Assembly (NCBI GenBank): GCA_944470555.2
Contig: OX104130.1
Location: forward strand, 64,671,160-64,735,159
Source of the DNA: Heterobilharzia americana
Lineage: Eukaryota; Platyhelminthes; Trematoda; Strigeidida; Schistosomatidae
Reading direction: 5' to 3'
Length of the DNA stretch: 64,000 bases
Below, one piece after another: positions 13,775-25,123 of the stretch. The number at the start of each line of letters is the position of its first letter. The stretch's first letter is position 1. The notes below the pieces were generated by a model. The model was not told the origin of the DNA. It searched no databases and saw nothing but the letters and a program-made list of their open reading frames with translations. The translations under genes and the position numbers were made by a program.

Positions 13775-13926
13775 ATTGAAACCCAGGATGCATATTTCGT
13801 CCTATTTGGGACTTGTCGGCAGGATGTACCTGAATCCCGGTTAGTGATGTTTTTTCTACTGAGACTTGAACCCAGTAGGTATTGCTTCCAACACTAAGGC
13901 GTTATCCACTAGGCTACTGGGGTGCT
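13775..13926 (-). mobile_element. Sm-alpha-like SINE with hammerhead relic, copy 2
   Basis: Read on the minus strand: A-box-like TAGCCTAGTGGATAACGCC, B-box-like GGGTTCAAGTCTC, a T-rich spacer, then the hammerhead block. The order is the same as in the copy at 5841-6025, but diverged, in the opposite orientation and without the flanking inverted repeat. Confidence 0.7.
13781..13832 (-). ncRNA. Hammerhead ribozyme relic, copy 2 (core mutated)
   Basis: On the minus strand the block reads GGTACATCC, core CCGACAA (forward 13819-13813), stem-loop II GTCCCAAATAGGAC, intact GAAA (forward 13798-13795), then an ATC triplet and CCTGGG. The two core changes relative to CUGANGA are at the same positions as in copy 1 (U4 to C, G8 to A). 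Stem I pairing is weaker than in copy 1. Confidence 0.7.
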
Positions 13927-14503
13927 ACAGCCACTTCTTGTAAAATTTGTATTATTTATTGTTTGAAACTTATAATTTCCCGTTGCTATATGGGGTCAAT
14001 TTGTTCGACATCATGAATATCCGGCAGTATCAAGGCATCTGTACAGGAGCCCATCTACCAATAGAGGTTGATCAATTCGATCCAGTATAACAACGGAAAT
14101 TACAAGTATGAAATAGAAATCTGACCACTCATTCACTCATCAAATGAATTTATATAAACTGAAGGCTGGAAGGACAAATGAAACAATTTAGATATTAAGG
14201 GATTATAATTAAGACAAGTCAGGATATATATACATATATATTACCATACTCTAAAAATGATTACGTCATACCCCATTGTGTTTATAAACTTATGGGTGTG
14301 TGGTCACATATACATAGGGAGAAGACATCAAGCCGTAGATTCAGGGTTGGAATAGCATGTACATAGATGTCTTCAAAACAAACTGCGTGTGAAACTTTGA
14401 TAAGAGCAGTTGGGAGATGGCCCTCTTCATCTATAGCTAAGCAAACTATAGAAATGGGTCACAAAACCAATTTATTTTGAAGGTGTCTGGGGATTTATTC
14501 ATT

Positions 14504-14708
14504 GATTTTAGGCTGGCATTCATCACATACTGATGTTAGTCTGAGAAACATTGGAAACCTAGGAGCACTGGATTGCTGTTTCGTCTTGGTATGGGACGCC
14601 TCAGAATTGCACACCAGTGACCTCACCAAGGATCGTACTCAGAACCTTCAGGTTCCACAGCTAACACATTACTATCGAGCCACTGACCCATTGGATTCAG
14701 ACCCAGTT
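14504..14708 (-). repeat. SINE-like repeat, inverted arm 1
   Basis: On the minus strand this reads GATAGTAATGTGTTAGCTGTGG, a tRNA-like region (GAGTACGATCC), then GAGGTCACTGGTGTGC, GAGGCGTCCCATACC and ACGAAACAG. The same order of motifs occurs on the plus strand at 14709-14860, so the two form a head-to-head inverted pair separated by a few tens of bases. Confidence 0.75.
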
Positions 14709-14860
14709 ACTCAATAGTAACGTGCTGGTAGTGGAACCTGAAAGTCCCGGGGTTCGATCTCTGGGGAGGTCACTACTGTGCACTTCTGAGGAGTCCCATA
14801 GCAGGACAAAACAGTCTTCCAGTGCTTTTAGTTTGACAGTGTTTCTCCAAATGGTGTCGA
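14709..14860 (+). repeat. SINE-like repeat, inverted arm 2
   Basis: AATAGTAACGTGCTGGTAGTGG, then GGGGTTCGATCTC (B-box-like), GAGGTCACTACTGTGC, GAGGAGTCCCATAGC and GACAAAACAG, matching arm 1 motif by motif over about 120 bases. Two apparent ORFs here (14502-14717, 14722-14922) are repeat readings, not genes. Confidence 0.75.
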
Positions 14861-15858
14861 CTCATAATGAGTACCAACCAAAAAAAATATTTTTCAAACA
14901 GCTTTCAAAATTTTATATATGAACAGTCAGGGACACTTACAGAGACTTGCGGAAGTGGTAGCCATGCTCAAACTGAAATCACCCTTATGTGTACAAGAAA
15001 AACTTGTTCCTACACTGTACCTAGCTTGGTAAATTTGTGTTTCTTATCAAGATTAGGATCAACTGTTTTACTGTTCCTTTTTATCCTGATCTTTCTTAAT
15101 TTTAATCCCCTGTTATATCATTTGTTCAATTTGTCTTCTCATACTTTGCTTCTATATAAACTGATCTGACAAGTCAATGTGTGATCAGACTGTTTAAAAT
15201 GCATTGTAAAAATACACTACATTGCTCAAATAAAACTATTCTTCTAATTATGCTGTCTAAATTCTAAAAGGGACTAACTGTTTCAAACACTGTGTTGTTG
15301 ATATGAACGGGTTCTATGATAATAGGTAATATCTTAATTCATTCTTATTTTTTCACCGAATTCCGAAGATAAACTCTTAGTGGCATTACATCTCTAGTAA
15401 TAACCTTTTACATCAGTCAAATTAGTCCGGAAATGGAAAAAAATCGAAGCTTAGTTTTTCTTGTCAACAAGTCCTTCAAATCATCATTAACAATAAATAG
15501 AATTCGACAGTAACTCCCGCAGAATATGTAATAATTAGCGAGTATAAGCATACCAAGTACTGTTCTCAAACATACAGATATGTCTTGATAAAAATTAGTA
15601 AAAATCATCAAGTAATATCAAGTGTTCTTCACCTTTCGCTACCCAAAACCTAAGACTAGCAGAGAGAACTGTTTTTAATACCTCGTATTTGGTCTAGGGC
15701 GGTTTTTGCATATAAACTATTAGGCCCTATTCAGAGGAAGAATGAAGCGTGATATGCAGCGTAGTTATCGTGATGAGAACTGAAAATACTTATGTGTTTG
15801 CAGGGAATTTCTAATTTTTAATCTAGACACCATCTCTTTTTGAATCTATTTTAACTAG

Positions 15859-16032
15859 GTATGGAAATTCAACGAGGAACTTATGGCTGAATTTTATAAT
15901 TCAGCTGAGCATCAAGGCGATGAGCTGTATATCCCACCTGGGGTTGAAATAGTCAATAAACAAACAGGAGCTATGCACTACTGTAAACCAGTCGCCGAAA
16001 TAGCTCAAGATGGTTATGATGGAGCAAGTAAA
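15859..16032 (+). CDS. WD40 gene, exon beginning V-W-K-F
   Basis: Exactly 58 codons in phase 0 between AG at 15857-15858 and the donor GTGAGT at 16033. It begins VWKFNEELMAEFYNSAEHQ, completing the L-Q-V-W strand end of the preceding blade, and ends in an acidic, glycine-containing loop (AEIAQDGYDGASK). The middle (GDELYIPPGVEIVNKQTG) has the spacing of a long inter-strand loop, so this exon may carry a lineage-specific insertion between blades. Codon phase and splice sites agree with both neighbours. Confidence 0.82.
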
Positions 16033-16164
16033 GTGAGTAGATAGTTTTTTAAAAAATATATTTAATTTATAACTGTCATCTTTTTTGAAACACATCTTGA
16101 TTTTCAATAAGTTTATTATTCATTGAAGCTAAAATGTTCAATATTCTGCATAAAATGTGGAAGT

Positions 16165-16265
16165 AGGGTCATGCATGTGCACTGCTGAGGAGTGCTACAC
16201 TAGAACGATACAGGTCTCCGGTGCTCCTAAGTCTTCAATGTTTCTCCAGACGACGCCAGTCCGTG
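16165..16265 (+). repeat. SINE-like repeat, partial copy
   Basis: GTGCACTGCTGAGGAGTGC, then GAACGATACAG and TCCGGTGCTCCTAAG, then TTCAATGTTTCTCC: the 3' half of the repeat seen at 14709-14860. It begins about 130 bases into WD40 intron 3. Confidence 0.6.
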
Positions 16266-17706
16266 ATCAATACAATTTTGAAATTTTACAGATTCACTTT
16301 GTGGAGTTAATACGAACGCATACATTTTATTGCAGTGTCAGTGACTACTCATGTAAAAATCCAAAACCTTTAGCTTCAGTTTTCCTTACATTCCCTTCTT
16401 CTGAAATGTTATTTAACCATTCATACAAAATATTACGTTAAACAAGTGAATTTAAGAGTTCATTAGTCTTCAACATAAACAAAATTGTATTACTTTACAT
16501 TGATGTGTTTCACAATCCAAGTACGGATCTACAAAGGAGACTCTTTCGCTAGTTTTTGATCGCAAACTCACTGTTCAAGTGTTTTTATACAACCACTCGT
16601 GTTTCACAGTACCTTTATCTTTACTGAAATATAGTTCATGGGAGAAGCAAAAAAATTACTCAGTTTAATTTTTCAATACATCGGTTAAAGATACGAATAT
16701 CGCTTACTAATGAATAGGACGCACATATTCTGTATCAGAAATAGAGAATTTTTCATCTAAAATACTTCAATTTCTAACAATCACATCTATCAAATAATCT
16801 TTTTAGTTGATTAGTATTTCGTGCAAAAACTTATTTTTAACAAATGAATATATCTAAGTTGGTAGCAGAAAAATTACCTATTCTATTTTATAGAATTCCG
16901 TAAGTAATGAGGAATAAACAATATAAAATTGCTTATGACTACCTACCAAGAGGTCAATCGTAACATGGATAATTCATTGCTTCGAACTCCAGAGCAGAAT
17001 GATACGGGTTTGAATCGATAAAGGGAAGTAGGTTTCCTTGAGATTGTGTTTTTCGCTGACGAGCACCAACAAGCATCAAAATTAGGTTCAGAACTCTATG
17101 CCGATCACCCACAACCGCCTAACGGTGACGTAAGGAGTCCAGCTATGGCACACATACACATAAAGTTTCCCTTAAAAACACAAAAAGAAAAACCCCTACC
17201 GAATTTCTCACAAGTGGTTTGCTACAGGATTGATGTATTAATAAATATTTCGGTTTCAAGTTCATATACAGATATATTTCTAGGGCTTCAATCAGAGAGG
17301 TCTAAAAAATGTGATAAAGCAAAAGGAAAGGAGTAATTCTGTTAAGTATGATTCAACAAAATGACACTGGCCAAAAATTCTCATATGACTCGGTATGTAC
17401 TCTAACACATAATTTTTCCTCAATATACTTGGTATGATGATAAATCTTATTTTTACTGATATGACATATTTGCTGATGTACTTACGGAAGCGTTTGAACA
17501 ATGACCTTCGAAATTAAACTTGACTTCCCCTAAGTTTTTCAGCTAGAAAAGGTGTTTAGTTAGCAGAAGTTTTATTGTAAAGTCAACTATTGAGAAAAAT
17601 ATCATGTTATTTATCTACCTACAAGCCATCTTGATTTCTCATGGGTATTTCATAAGGTTGTTACCGTTGATTTTTATGGAGTCAACTGTTCAGATAATCA
17701 TACACA

Positions 17707-18740
17707 TTATTATTATTAGTCCCTAGGGTTCCTAGTGGAACATAGGGCTTCAGTAGCACGTCTCCATCCCACTCTGTTCTCTGAGATCTTTTGAACCTGG
17801 TTCCACGACAGCCCAGAAGCTCTCATTTTCTCCTCGCACGACCTCCTCCATGTCACCCTCGGCACCGACGCCCCACTCGTCGCTTCCCATCGGGGTTCCA
17901 CTCGAGCAAATGGCCTGACGCGTGATGTCCCCAGTCGACCTTCTCAGTGTATGCCCAATCCATCTCCACTTCCTTCAACTGCATATTTGTCGAGTGATAG
18001 GTTCTTGCTTTGTTGGTTCGTTCCCAGAGTTCCTTGTTGCTTATTCTTTCTGGCCATCTGATCTTCAGTAACGAGCCAGTGTAGGCAGTTGTTGATGAAT
18101 GTCTGTAGTTTATTGGAAATCCATTTCGTGACGCGCCAAGTCTCTGAACCATACACAAGCACTGACTTGACTGATTTGGTGTTGAAAATCCGGATCTTGT
18201 CCATGCTTTTTGGTGAGTGCAGTGCAGGAGATCTCCACACTGGTTTCAGGTTAATGAACGCCTAGCTTGCTTTTCCGATTCTGACTTTGACATCCTCGTC
18301 TGTGCCTATGGCGCCTGTAGTTGAAACAGTGCTTCCTAGATAGGTGAGTGAAGGAGGTTACTTCCTTTTAAGTTTCTCCCGTTCATGGTGACTGGAGTTT
18401 GTTGTTGTTGGTAGTGGTGTTGTTGGTTGGGTATCTTCATCACCTCTGTCTTCTCTATATTCACCTGAAGTCCCGTCTTCGCTGCCTCTTCTATCAACTT
18501 GTTAGTTTTCACCTGTAGATCTTCAAGTTTATGTGACATCAGGCACAAGTCATCGGCGAAATCCAAGTCTTCTAGGTTCTTTTCCGCAGTCCAGCTAGCG
18601 TATCCCCCTCTTCTCGCTCCCCACTGTTTGTTGCATGATCCAGTCCACCACAATCAGGAATATCATGTGGGATAGTAAGCAACCTTGTTTCACTCCTGAT
18701 CATACACAGTCGTGTGATTTTCTCAGGAATTTGTAGATAA
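17707..18740 (-). mobile_element. RTE-type LINE, 5'-truncated, copy A
   Basis: Read on the minus strand: part of a reverse transcriptase (S-G-V-K-Q-G-C-L-L-S with L-I-V-V-D-W, then DLDFADDLCLMSHKLEDLQV with the FADD catalytic motif), the thumb region (KTNKLIEEAAKTGLQVN), the SVLVYGSETWRVTKWISNKL motif, then TWRRSCEEKM and GWRRATEAL, ending near a short (TAA)n. The element is read in at least three frames (18653-18336, 18240-17944, 17901-17716), with stops, so it is dead. It is 5'-truncated near 18740, as is usual for LINEs. Its family resembles schistosome SR2-like RTE elements; I assign by motif only. Confidence 0.8.
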
Positions 18741-19389
18741 TTTGATTACCTTAGAGTGGTTTCAGCATCTTCAGAATAGTAAAATTCAGCTCTTTTGTGA
18801 AACTTTTCTTGTGTTGGTTGGATGGTTTCCCAAGCAACAACTGGACTGTTGGCAAACTTGTCAGCTGAGAGAAATGTCAACCGGGACCGTGCAATTTGCA
18901 AATTGATCATCACATTATTTGTCTACTTAAATATAGTTAAGAGTAGTCACTTCTATGGACTTTTAAATAATCACTGCTAGGTACCACAGTTTTCTAATTC
19001 TACAATAAATTACTCAATTTCCTAATCTAGTTTCAAGACATTCATGCATAAGTGAGTGATGTATAGCCTTTATAATGTCACTATCTTATAATTTTATGCA
19101 TCTTAACAATCTAAAGCTTATCTCAACTACATGAACACGTAAAATTTCTCGATAGTTTCATATACAAATGTATGGGAAGTTAACAAATTGTTCAGAGTGA
19201 TTATACTGTTTTATTAGGACCAGATAATTTCATATTAGTAGAGAATGTTTAGGACGGTCATATCACGAATATATAAAGTAATAGGTTGGCTTTTTCCCAC
19301 CCGAGAATTCTTTCATTTGCTATTTAATGACGTACAAACGTACTATTAGTAAAATCTGTGAAAAGTATGTTAACAAAGAGCGACTTTAA

Positions 19390-19506
19390 AAGCCACTCTA
19401 ACAACTTCAGAATCACCAATTAGCTTTCTCCATTTCTGCTCGAAAGGCAGATTTCCACAAAACAGGTAAGTCTAATTAGTTATTTTGGTTGTTGCTAGAG
19501 TGCCTT
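19390..19506. mobile_element. Small inverted-repeat element (MITE-like), copy B
   Basis: 117 bases. Left end AAGCCACTCTAACAAC and right end, reverse-complemented, AAGGCACTCTAGCAAC; further inside, pairing continues with AATTAG/CTAATT. TTAA flanks both ends (19386-19389 and 19507-19510). The internal CTCGAAAGGCAG matches, on the opposite strand, TTTCGAGCCGG in the copy at 31587. It is too short to encode anything. Confidence 0.6.
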
Positions 19507-21839
19507 TTAAAGCCACTCTTCACAAACTACTAGAACACAATAAAAGTAGACTAGGCCAATGACATCACACTATACTCTTTCCAGTCGCATTGTATGGTTT
19601 AGGAAACATGATGTTCGTCATCATGCGTACATCTTATTGGGAAGTACCAAAAAAGGTTCAGTAGAAAAAGCCAACTAGAGGAAAATTTTCAGTAAGTAAC
19701 TGCTTGAAATTTAGAGGATGATGCAACTACTCTATTTTAAGCATCATTCAATGAACATAAAAACGTTTCGAAAATCAGAAGTGTGCAAGCATTGAAATTG
19801 TGTTTGTTTCGAAGCACAGGATTATGAGCAACATGCATCTTTTAATTTACCATTTCCGAATATAAATTAGGATAAATATTTGGTGAATTGTAATCTATAA
19901 GTAAAACAGTGGTAGTTTCAAGGATATAAGTTTTGAGGTAAGAGAGTTAAGTAAACACGGTACAGCAATAATTTGTCATACCCTCGAAACTTTTCCCTAA
20001 AGCAGATAAGTTATGAAAACAGGTTCAACAGATAAAGTATAAATGACCAACATTTCAAATTCGATTGCCTATTGATAGAAAATGAAGTTTCAGCCATAGT
20101 CGTTACCATTACTGTTCCTTAGGCTCCTACCATGTTGTACATATTCATAAATTATGATACAAACTCCTCTATTTAGTTAGCTTTCTTTGTTCAGAGAAGT
20201 GCTGGTTTATGAATATTGAGTTGCAGTCTGAAGAACTAGGATTAAACGTCAATTAATTCCTTGATACAGTTACTTTTATATGGACATCGTCGAATTGCTG
20301 GTGAGATGAAGTAATGCTTTAATGATGAAATACCCAACGACTGCAGAAATTATCATTTCAGCTGCCCCTACTTAGTAGAATAAATTTCATCTTGAAACTC
20401 TTCAAATAGTATGTATTAGTGAAGTTTAATTTATCTGGATTTGTGTTAAGCTCTCTAAGTTTTTACGCTTGAATTGTTCATCCATAGGATATAATAAAAA
20501 GAGAATTTATCCATAATGAAAAATAAATCACTTATCTTACTATATTGTACTGTTTCATACGTGGAAGCATTACATAGCATGAAACGTGTCTGATGTTTTA
20601 CATACTATATACAAACATAAGATGGTTGTTAGTACTAAAAGTCCAGAGATCGAAATCTGATTTTTCTATTCGCATGATAATTTGTTTACGTAGTACACTT
20701 TTTTCAGAAGATCTATTGTCTGGTCTAAATCACTCTGGTTAAAACGTGAACATATTTTAGTTGCAACCAGTAAAAATGTTAGATTGACTTGAGTGATTTG
20801 CAGCCTCACCTATCTTCCAATAGTAAAAATTGTACAGTTTGTAAACTACTTTTTTGATATGGTGACAGTATACTAGGACATGAAGGGAATTTTTCAATAT
20901 CGAAGGTATTTTTTAGTCTCATGAATGGAACTTGTAATTTACAAACAAATGTTGAAAGTATTAAATGTAGACAACCAATGGATTGAATTTCCTGAACTTG
21001 GTTTTATTGATTATCGGCACATTATCAGCAAATTGTATCTTCAGCTATGTGAAACTGTTGTTCCCTCTTGTTATTCACACCCGCATCACTTGGTGCTGAC
21101 GTTAAGAACTTAAGGTTTGAGTTAATCAGGTCACAACTGACACGTTGTAAGACACGATTTTATACACAAGCTGGTCATCGGTGAGTAAGCGATATAATTG
21201 TCTATCTCTTAGTGCACAGAACTGATCGGTACTGACTGATCAAGTTTTCCTTATAACTCTGTACTTCACTATTTTAGGTCATGCCGAACTGTATACATTA
21301 TGTACACAATGAGTCGTGCTTAAACGTCAACAAGGGATTTCAGACATTTGGACATTACTACTTGTACAGTTGCATAGCCCTTTTTAAAAACATTAACATT
21401 CGTCTTTTTCTTGTAAAGCCTCGCTTAAAAAGATGAAAAGAGGATTACAGTCGTAGTTAATTGTCAGTATAATATGGGTCAAGTAAGGTCAGTTGTGTCA
21501 ACGCTTAGTTCGTTACGATTACTAAGTAATTCAGTTTAAAATATTTTGGAGCTGAAATTCAGATAAAGAGCTTAGTAAATTATGAATTACTTCAAAAAAT
21601 TGTAAAATGATACCTGAATATACTAAGTTATATTGTTTAATATTCCCATGTAAAATGTTCAGAGGAAAGACTGAGCTGTTTTTCATTTCTTTAAACATTT
21701 TAAGGAAGTTTTTATCACAAGAGCATCCGTTCGGAAGATTTAACCGAGATAAATAAGAACTGTCTGGGGATAAAACCTTCACCGTTCAGAAATTGCAGCA
21801 AGTATTTGTAGCTTACAGTTTGAACGTTCACAGTGACGC

Positions 21840-22465
21840 TTTCTCTGAGCTGAAGTTTCAGTTGGCAAATGTTTTAATGTCATACTAGAAATTATTATCA
21901 GTGCATCAAAGTTTTCTGGTTTACTACTCATTCAGACTGCAGCATTAAACATCAGTATTCATTTGTTCGATTCACATTTTATAGCTTCTTACAAAATATC
22001 TAAGTCCGGTAAAACTTTTCGAATATAACGTCAATTAAACAGCATACTTAGATATGCATACTAATTCCATACAGCTAATAGTTCACACGTTTTCAAATCG
22101 TACAGACATTGTGAACCGTTGGAAGCCAAATCATCCACTTTCATGTTCTTCCACTTAGTCATAACTTAGTATTTTCATCGAACACTTTCTATATTATATT
22201 TATTCGGTCATATGAACATGAAATCTCACAACAAATGGACTGACAGCTTTTATACAGCAAATTTTCTAAAAAAATACTTCAAATTTTAACTTAAACATTG
22301 AACAGAAGGGTTAAACCTTAACTTCTTTTGAAAGTTGTGGCAGATATTTATATTTCAGGATTGGGATATTCAGAATGAGCAGTTCTCTGAGTTAGAGATT
22401 CACTTGGCAAATACTTTAATATCATGTTAGACATCGTCATCAATGCATCATAGCTTCATTTCCTT
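21840..22465 (+). repeat. Diverged direct duplication, ~80-base units
   Basis: Units at about 21840-21917 and 22384-22465 share TTCTCTGAG, CACTTGGCAAATACTTTAAT-like and ATCATGTTAGA-like blocks in the same order: TTCAGTTGGCAAATGTTTTA in one, TTCACTTGGCAAATACTTTA in the other. Both continue through CATCA and AGTGCATCA/AATGCATCA. These are two copies of one dispersed repeat, 540 bases apart. No coding sense. Confidence 0.6.
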
Positions 22466-25030
22466 GTGAAGTGCTTGCTAAATGAATCCCTAGCTCACAG
22501 AACCACTCACTCAAGAAGGTTTTTAAAGTTGCCAATTTGTTACACAGAATTCATAGAAGCTGCTTAATTTTAGCTTATCTGAATGCTGATAATAGATTCC
22601 ATAAGAGTTAGAGTTTTGTAACTCTCTGTGAAAACCAAAAAAAGCATTTTACCTTTTGTTTAGTAATGTCAAAATTATTAAATTGAAACTGTTTATTTTA
22701 TTTTCATTCAGCAATGAAAGTATTTCAAAGTAGTTTACATTGTTTTGTTATGATATAACATTAACACTGTAAACGTTTCTAAAGGGGATGATTTAATAAC
22801 TTCAGTTTCTCTTGAAAGGCGTATAATGGGTTTGTTTAAATATATGGCAAACAGTCAGTTAAAGTGAAACGATGTGATACTAACTTGTTCATTTAGCTGA
22901 GTTGATTTATGAATTATAATGTTATAAGGTGAAAATCCATTCCTATTTATCCAAAAAGAACGGAGTCCATCGATTCGGTCCATAATATATAGCTGTTATG
23001 AGTGATATTTTTTTAAATGAAAACACAGTATAATAAATACTAGGAGAAACCTACTACTATTTACGCTTATTCATAAAACAGCCTTTATTATCAAACAAGT
23101 GGCTAAATAGAAAACTTAAGTTGTAACACTGTAATTAATAAATGCGGATTGTACTTGATGATGAGTGCTTTTAATGATTACTAACAGCAAATCATCGTTT
23201 TACTGCTTCGCTTAAAAAGTAGACTGCCTTCTGCAAATAAGAAAACCTAATAAGTCGAGTTAAAAATATCAGTTGTTGACTATCTATTTAGTTACTTGAG
23301 AGTGTCTTACTGAATTGAAAAACTGGAGACTCCAAGTCTTATTTGACTGTCGGCGTTTAATACATAAAGTAAATTAATAAAAAGACAGATTTTATGGCAT
23401 TCTAGTGACTATTTTGTAAATGATAATCCTTAGTTCTATCTTCAGAGTAGCGATTTTATTAGTTCGTTACCACGCTGTAACTATTTCCAGTTATTTAACC
23501 ACACGGGTAAGCAACAACTAGATAATATGTTGTGTTGATCTTGTAAACTGGTATCATTTACAAGAATACTAAGAGTCTAACTAGTTCCTTTTATATCTAG
23601 AACTCAGGCGATATGTTTTAACAATCATTCAGTTATATTATATGAAGACCTCATTTATATTTGCTTTCAGTATAGTTGTAAATTGTGTCCATCAGTAGGT
23701 TTTTAAATAACATTAAGGAGTTCATTACAAGTTAAATGTTTATTTTATTTTCAATGTAGTCAAATATGATCTCACTTGTGTTCAATGATAAAACTCATAT
23801 AATTAAACAAGAGAAAAATTACTATTCAAACTATATGTTTATTTTGACCAATATAGTTATTTCACAGTTTAAGAAAACAATAGTAAGCCACTCTATCTTA
23901 TTTACAATTCTATCTGTTTATCTGTTTAACGTCATACGATCACCTCAAAATATGATGTAAAATGTTATTACAGACTCATGCACATGAAAATGCCTAATGC
24001 CATTTATTTACTAGAAAGCAGCCTTTGACCTGACATTACGTTTCCTGATCAGTCAGTAGTACAAGAGTAATAACAGATGTACTGAAGCAGTATACAGAAT
24101 CTAGTTTGATGGATTGGAAGTAAAATAAATTTTAAAATTTGGTACTACGTTGTAAAGCACAAACTATTTCACAGCTTTCATTTTAAACGATAAAATTTGA
24201 TGAGAGCTGCATGCAGATAAACAGTCTTTAATCTCGCATAACTTTCTTTGTGCTATTTATAAGTACGTAAGGAAGACAACAACTATGTCTGCTGTAAACA
24301 TTTGGTTTTATTCTATAGTTGACACAAATAAACGAACTAAAGATAGCTTATTCTACACACACTGAAACAGGAATCTTGCACAGCATTAGGCGTCAAGATA
24401 AGCATCGAATTACCTAAAAAGTGTGTTAAAAGTGTACGGTGGACTGCGAATTTGAAGTCATAAGATGATCAGTCAGTTAAATTGATATCAAAAATATGTG
24501 TGAAGCAATTATAAACTGATATTTACCAAACAGGAAAGTTATTGATTAGAAAGTTGGCGTTATTTCTCCTAAATTACTTTACTTCATGTTTTGTTGCACA
24601 TTTTCATTTCTTTGAGCGACAACTCCCCAAAATATAACTAGTTTATGTGTATATTATTCTCTGCGTTGAGGAAATTGTTAGAACACTGTAGAGTTTAATG
24701 AACCTGTGTTATTTAAATGAATCGCATTACTCATAAGCACAATACAAGAAGAGCGGCAAAAGTAAATAAGCATTAAAACAAACGAAAACAAAACTGTGAT
24801 TAGATAGAAAACAAACAGGTGAACAACTAACTATAAGATGCCAAGAGTTATAGAAATATAATAAACGAACGCTTTTACACTGAACTTTTACATCCAATGA
24901 AAACAGTTTTGTGCCTGTAATAAATATTCCTCCTTGAAATGATTTTATCACTAGTCATTATGAATATTTTGTTACTTTTTATAATCAGTTTTCTAAAGTG
25001 ATTGTGATCTATTTGTTTTTTTATATAAAG

Positions 25031-25123
25031 GGTTATGTGGCGAAATGGCTTGGTCCCTATTACATTGGATTTGGTGGATCAGGTGCAAATATTCTAAAAA
25101 TTATCAGTCGTCTTACACTAAAT
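25031..25123 (+). CDS. WD40 gene, exon with IGFGGSGAN blade
   Basis: 31 codons in phase 0. The acceptor AAAG at 25027-25030 follows a T-rich tract; the donor is GTAAGT at 25124. The peptide runs YVAKWLGPYYIGFGGSGAN and then I-L-K-I-I, the small-residue GGSG turn before the outer strand that marks the penultimate blade in this WD40 family. It joins directly to the terminal exon. It is short, and in isolation could be taken for chance; phase, splice sites and motif together make it convincing. Confidence 0.78.

Larger units (their letters stand above)
12283..15858 (+). other. Intron 2 of the WD40 gene (3.6 kb)
   Basis: Bounded by GTAATT and AACTAG. It holds the second hammerhead element (13781-13926) and the inverted SINE pair (14504-14860), listed separately. 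The stretches 12290-13760 and 14870-15850 show nothing I recognise. Confidence 0.7.
16033..25030 (+). other. Intron 3 of the WD40 gene (9.0 kb)
   Basis: Bounded by GTGAGT and AAAG. Named contents are the partial SINE at 16165, an RTE LINE fragment at 17707-18740, an inverted-repeat element at 19390-19506 and a diverged duplication at 21840/22384. The stretch 16985-17130 looks like degenerate retroposon DNA. Nothing recognisable is seen in 19520-21830 or 22470-25000. Confidence 0.7.

Noticed and set aside
14502..15169. Three open frames of 66-100 codons
   Set aside because: They read through the SINE-like inverted repeat pair and flanking intron DNA in different frames, with no domain.
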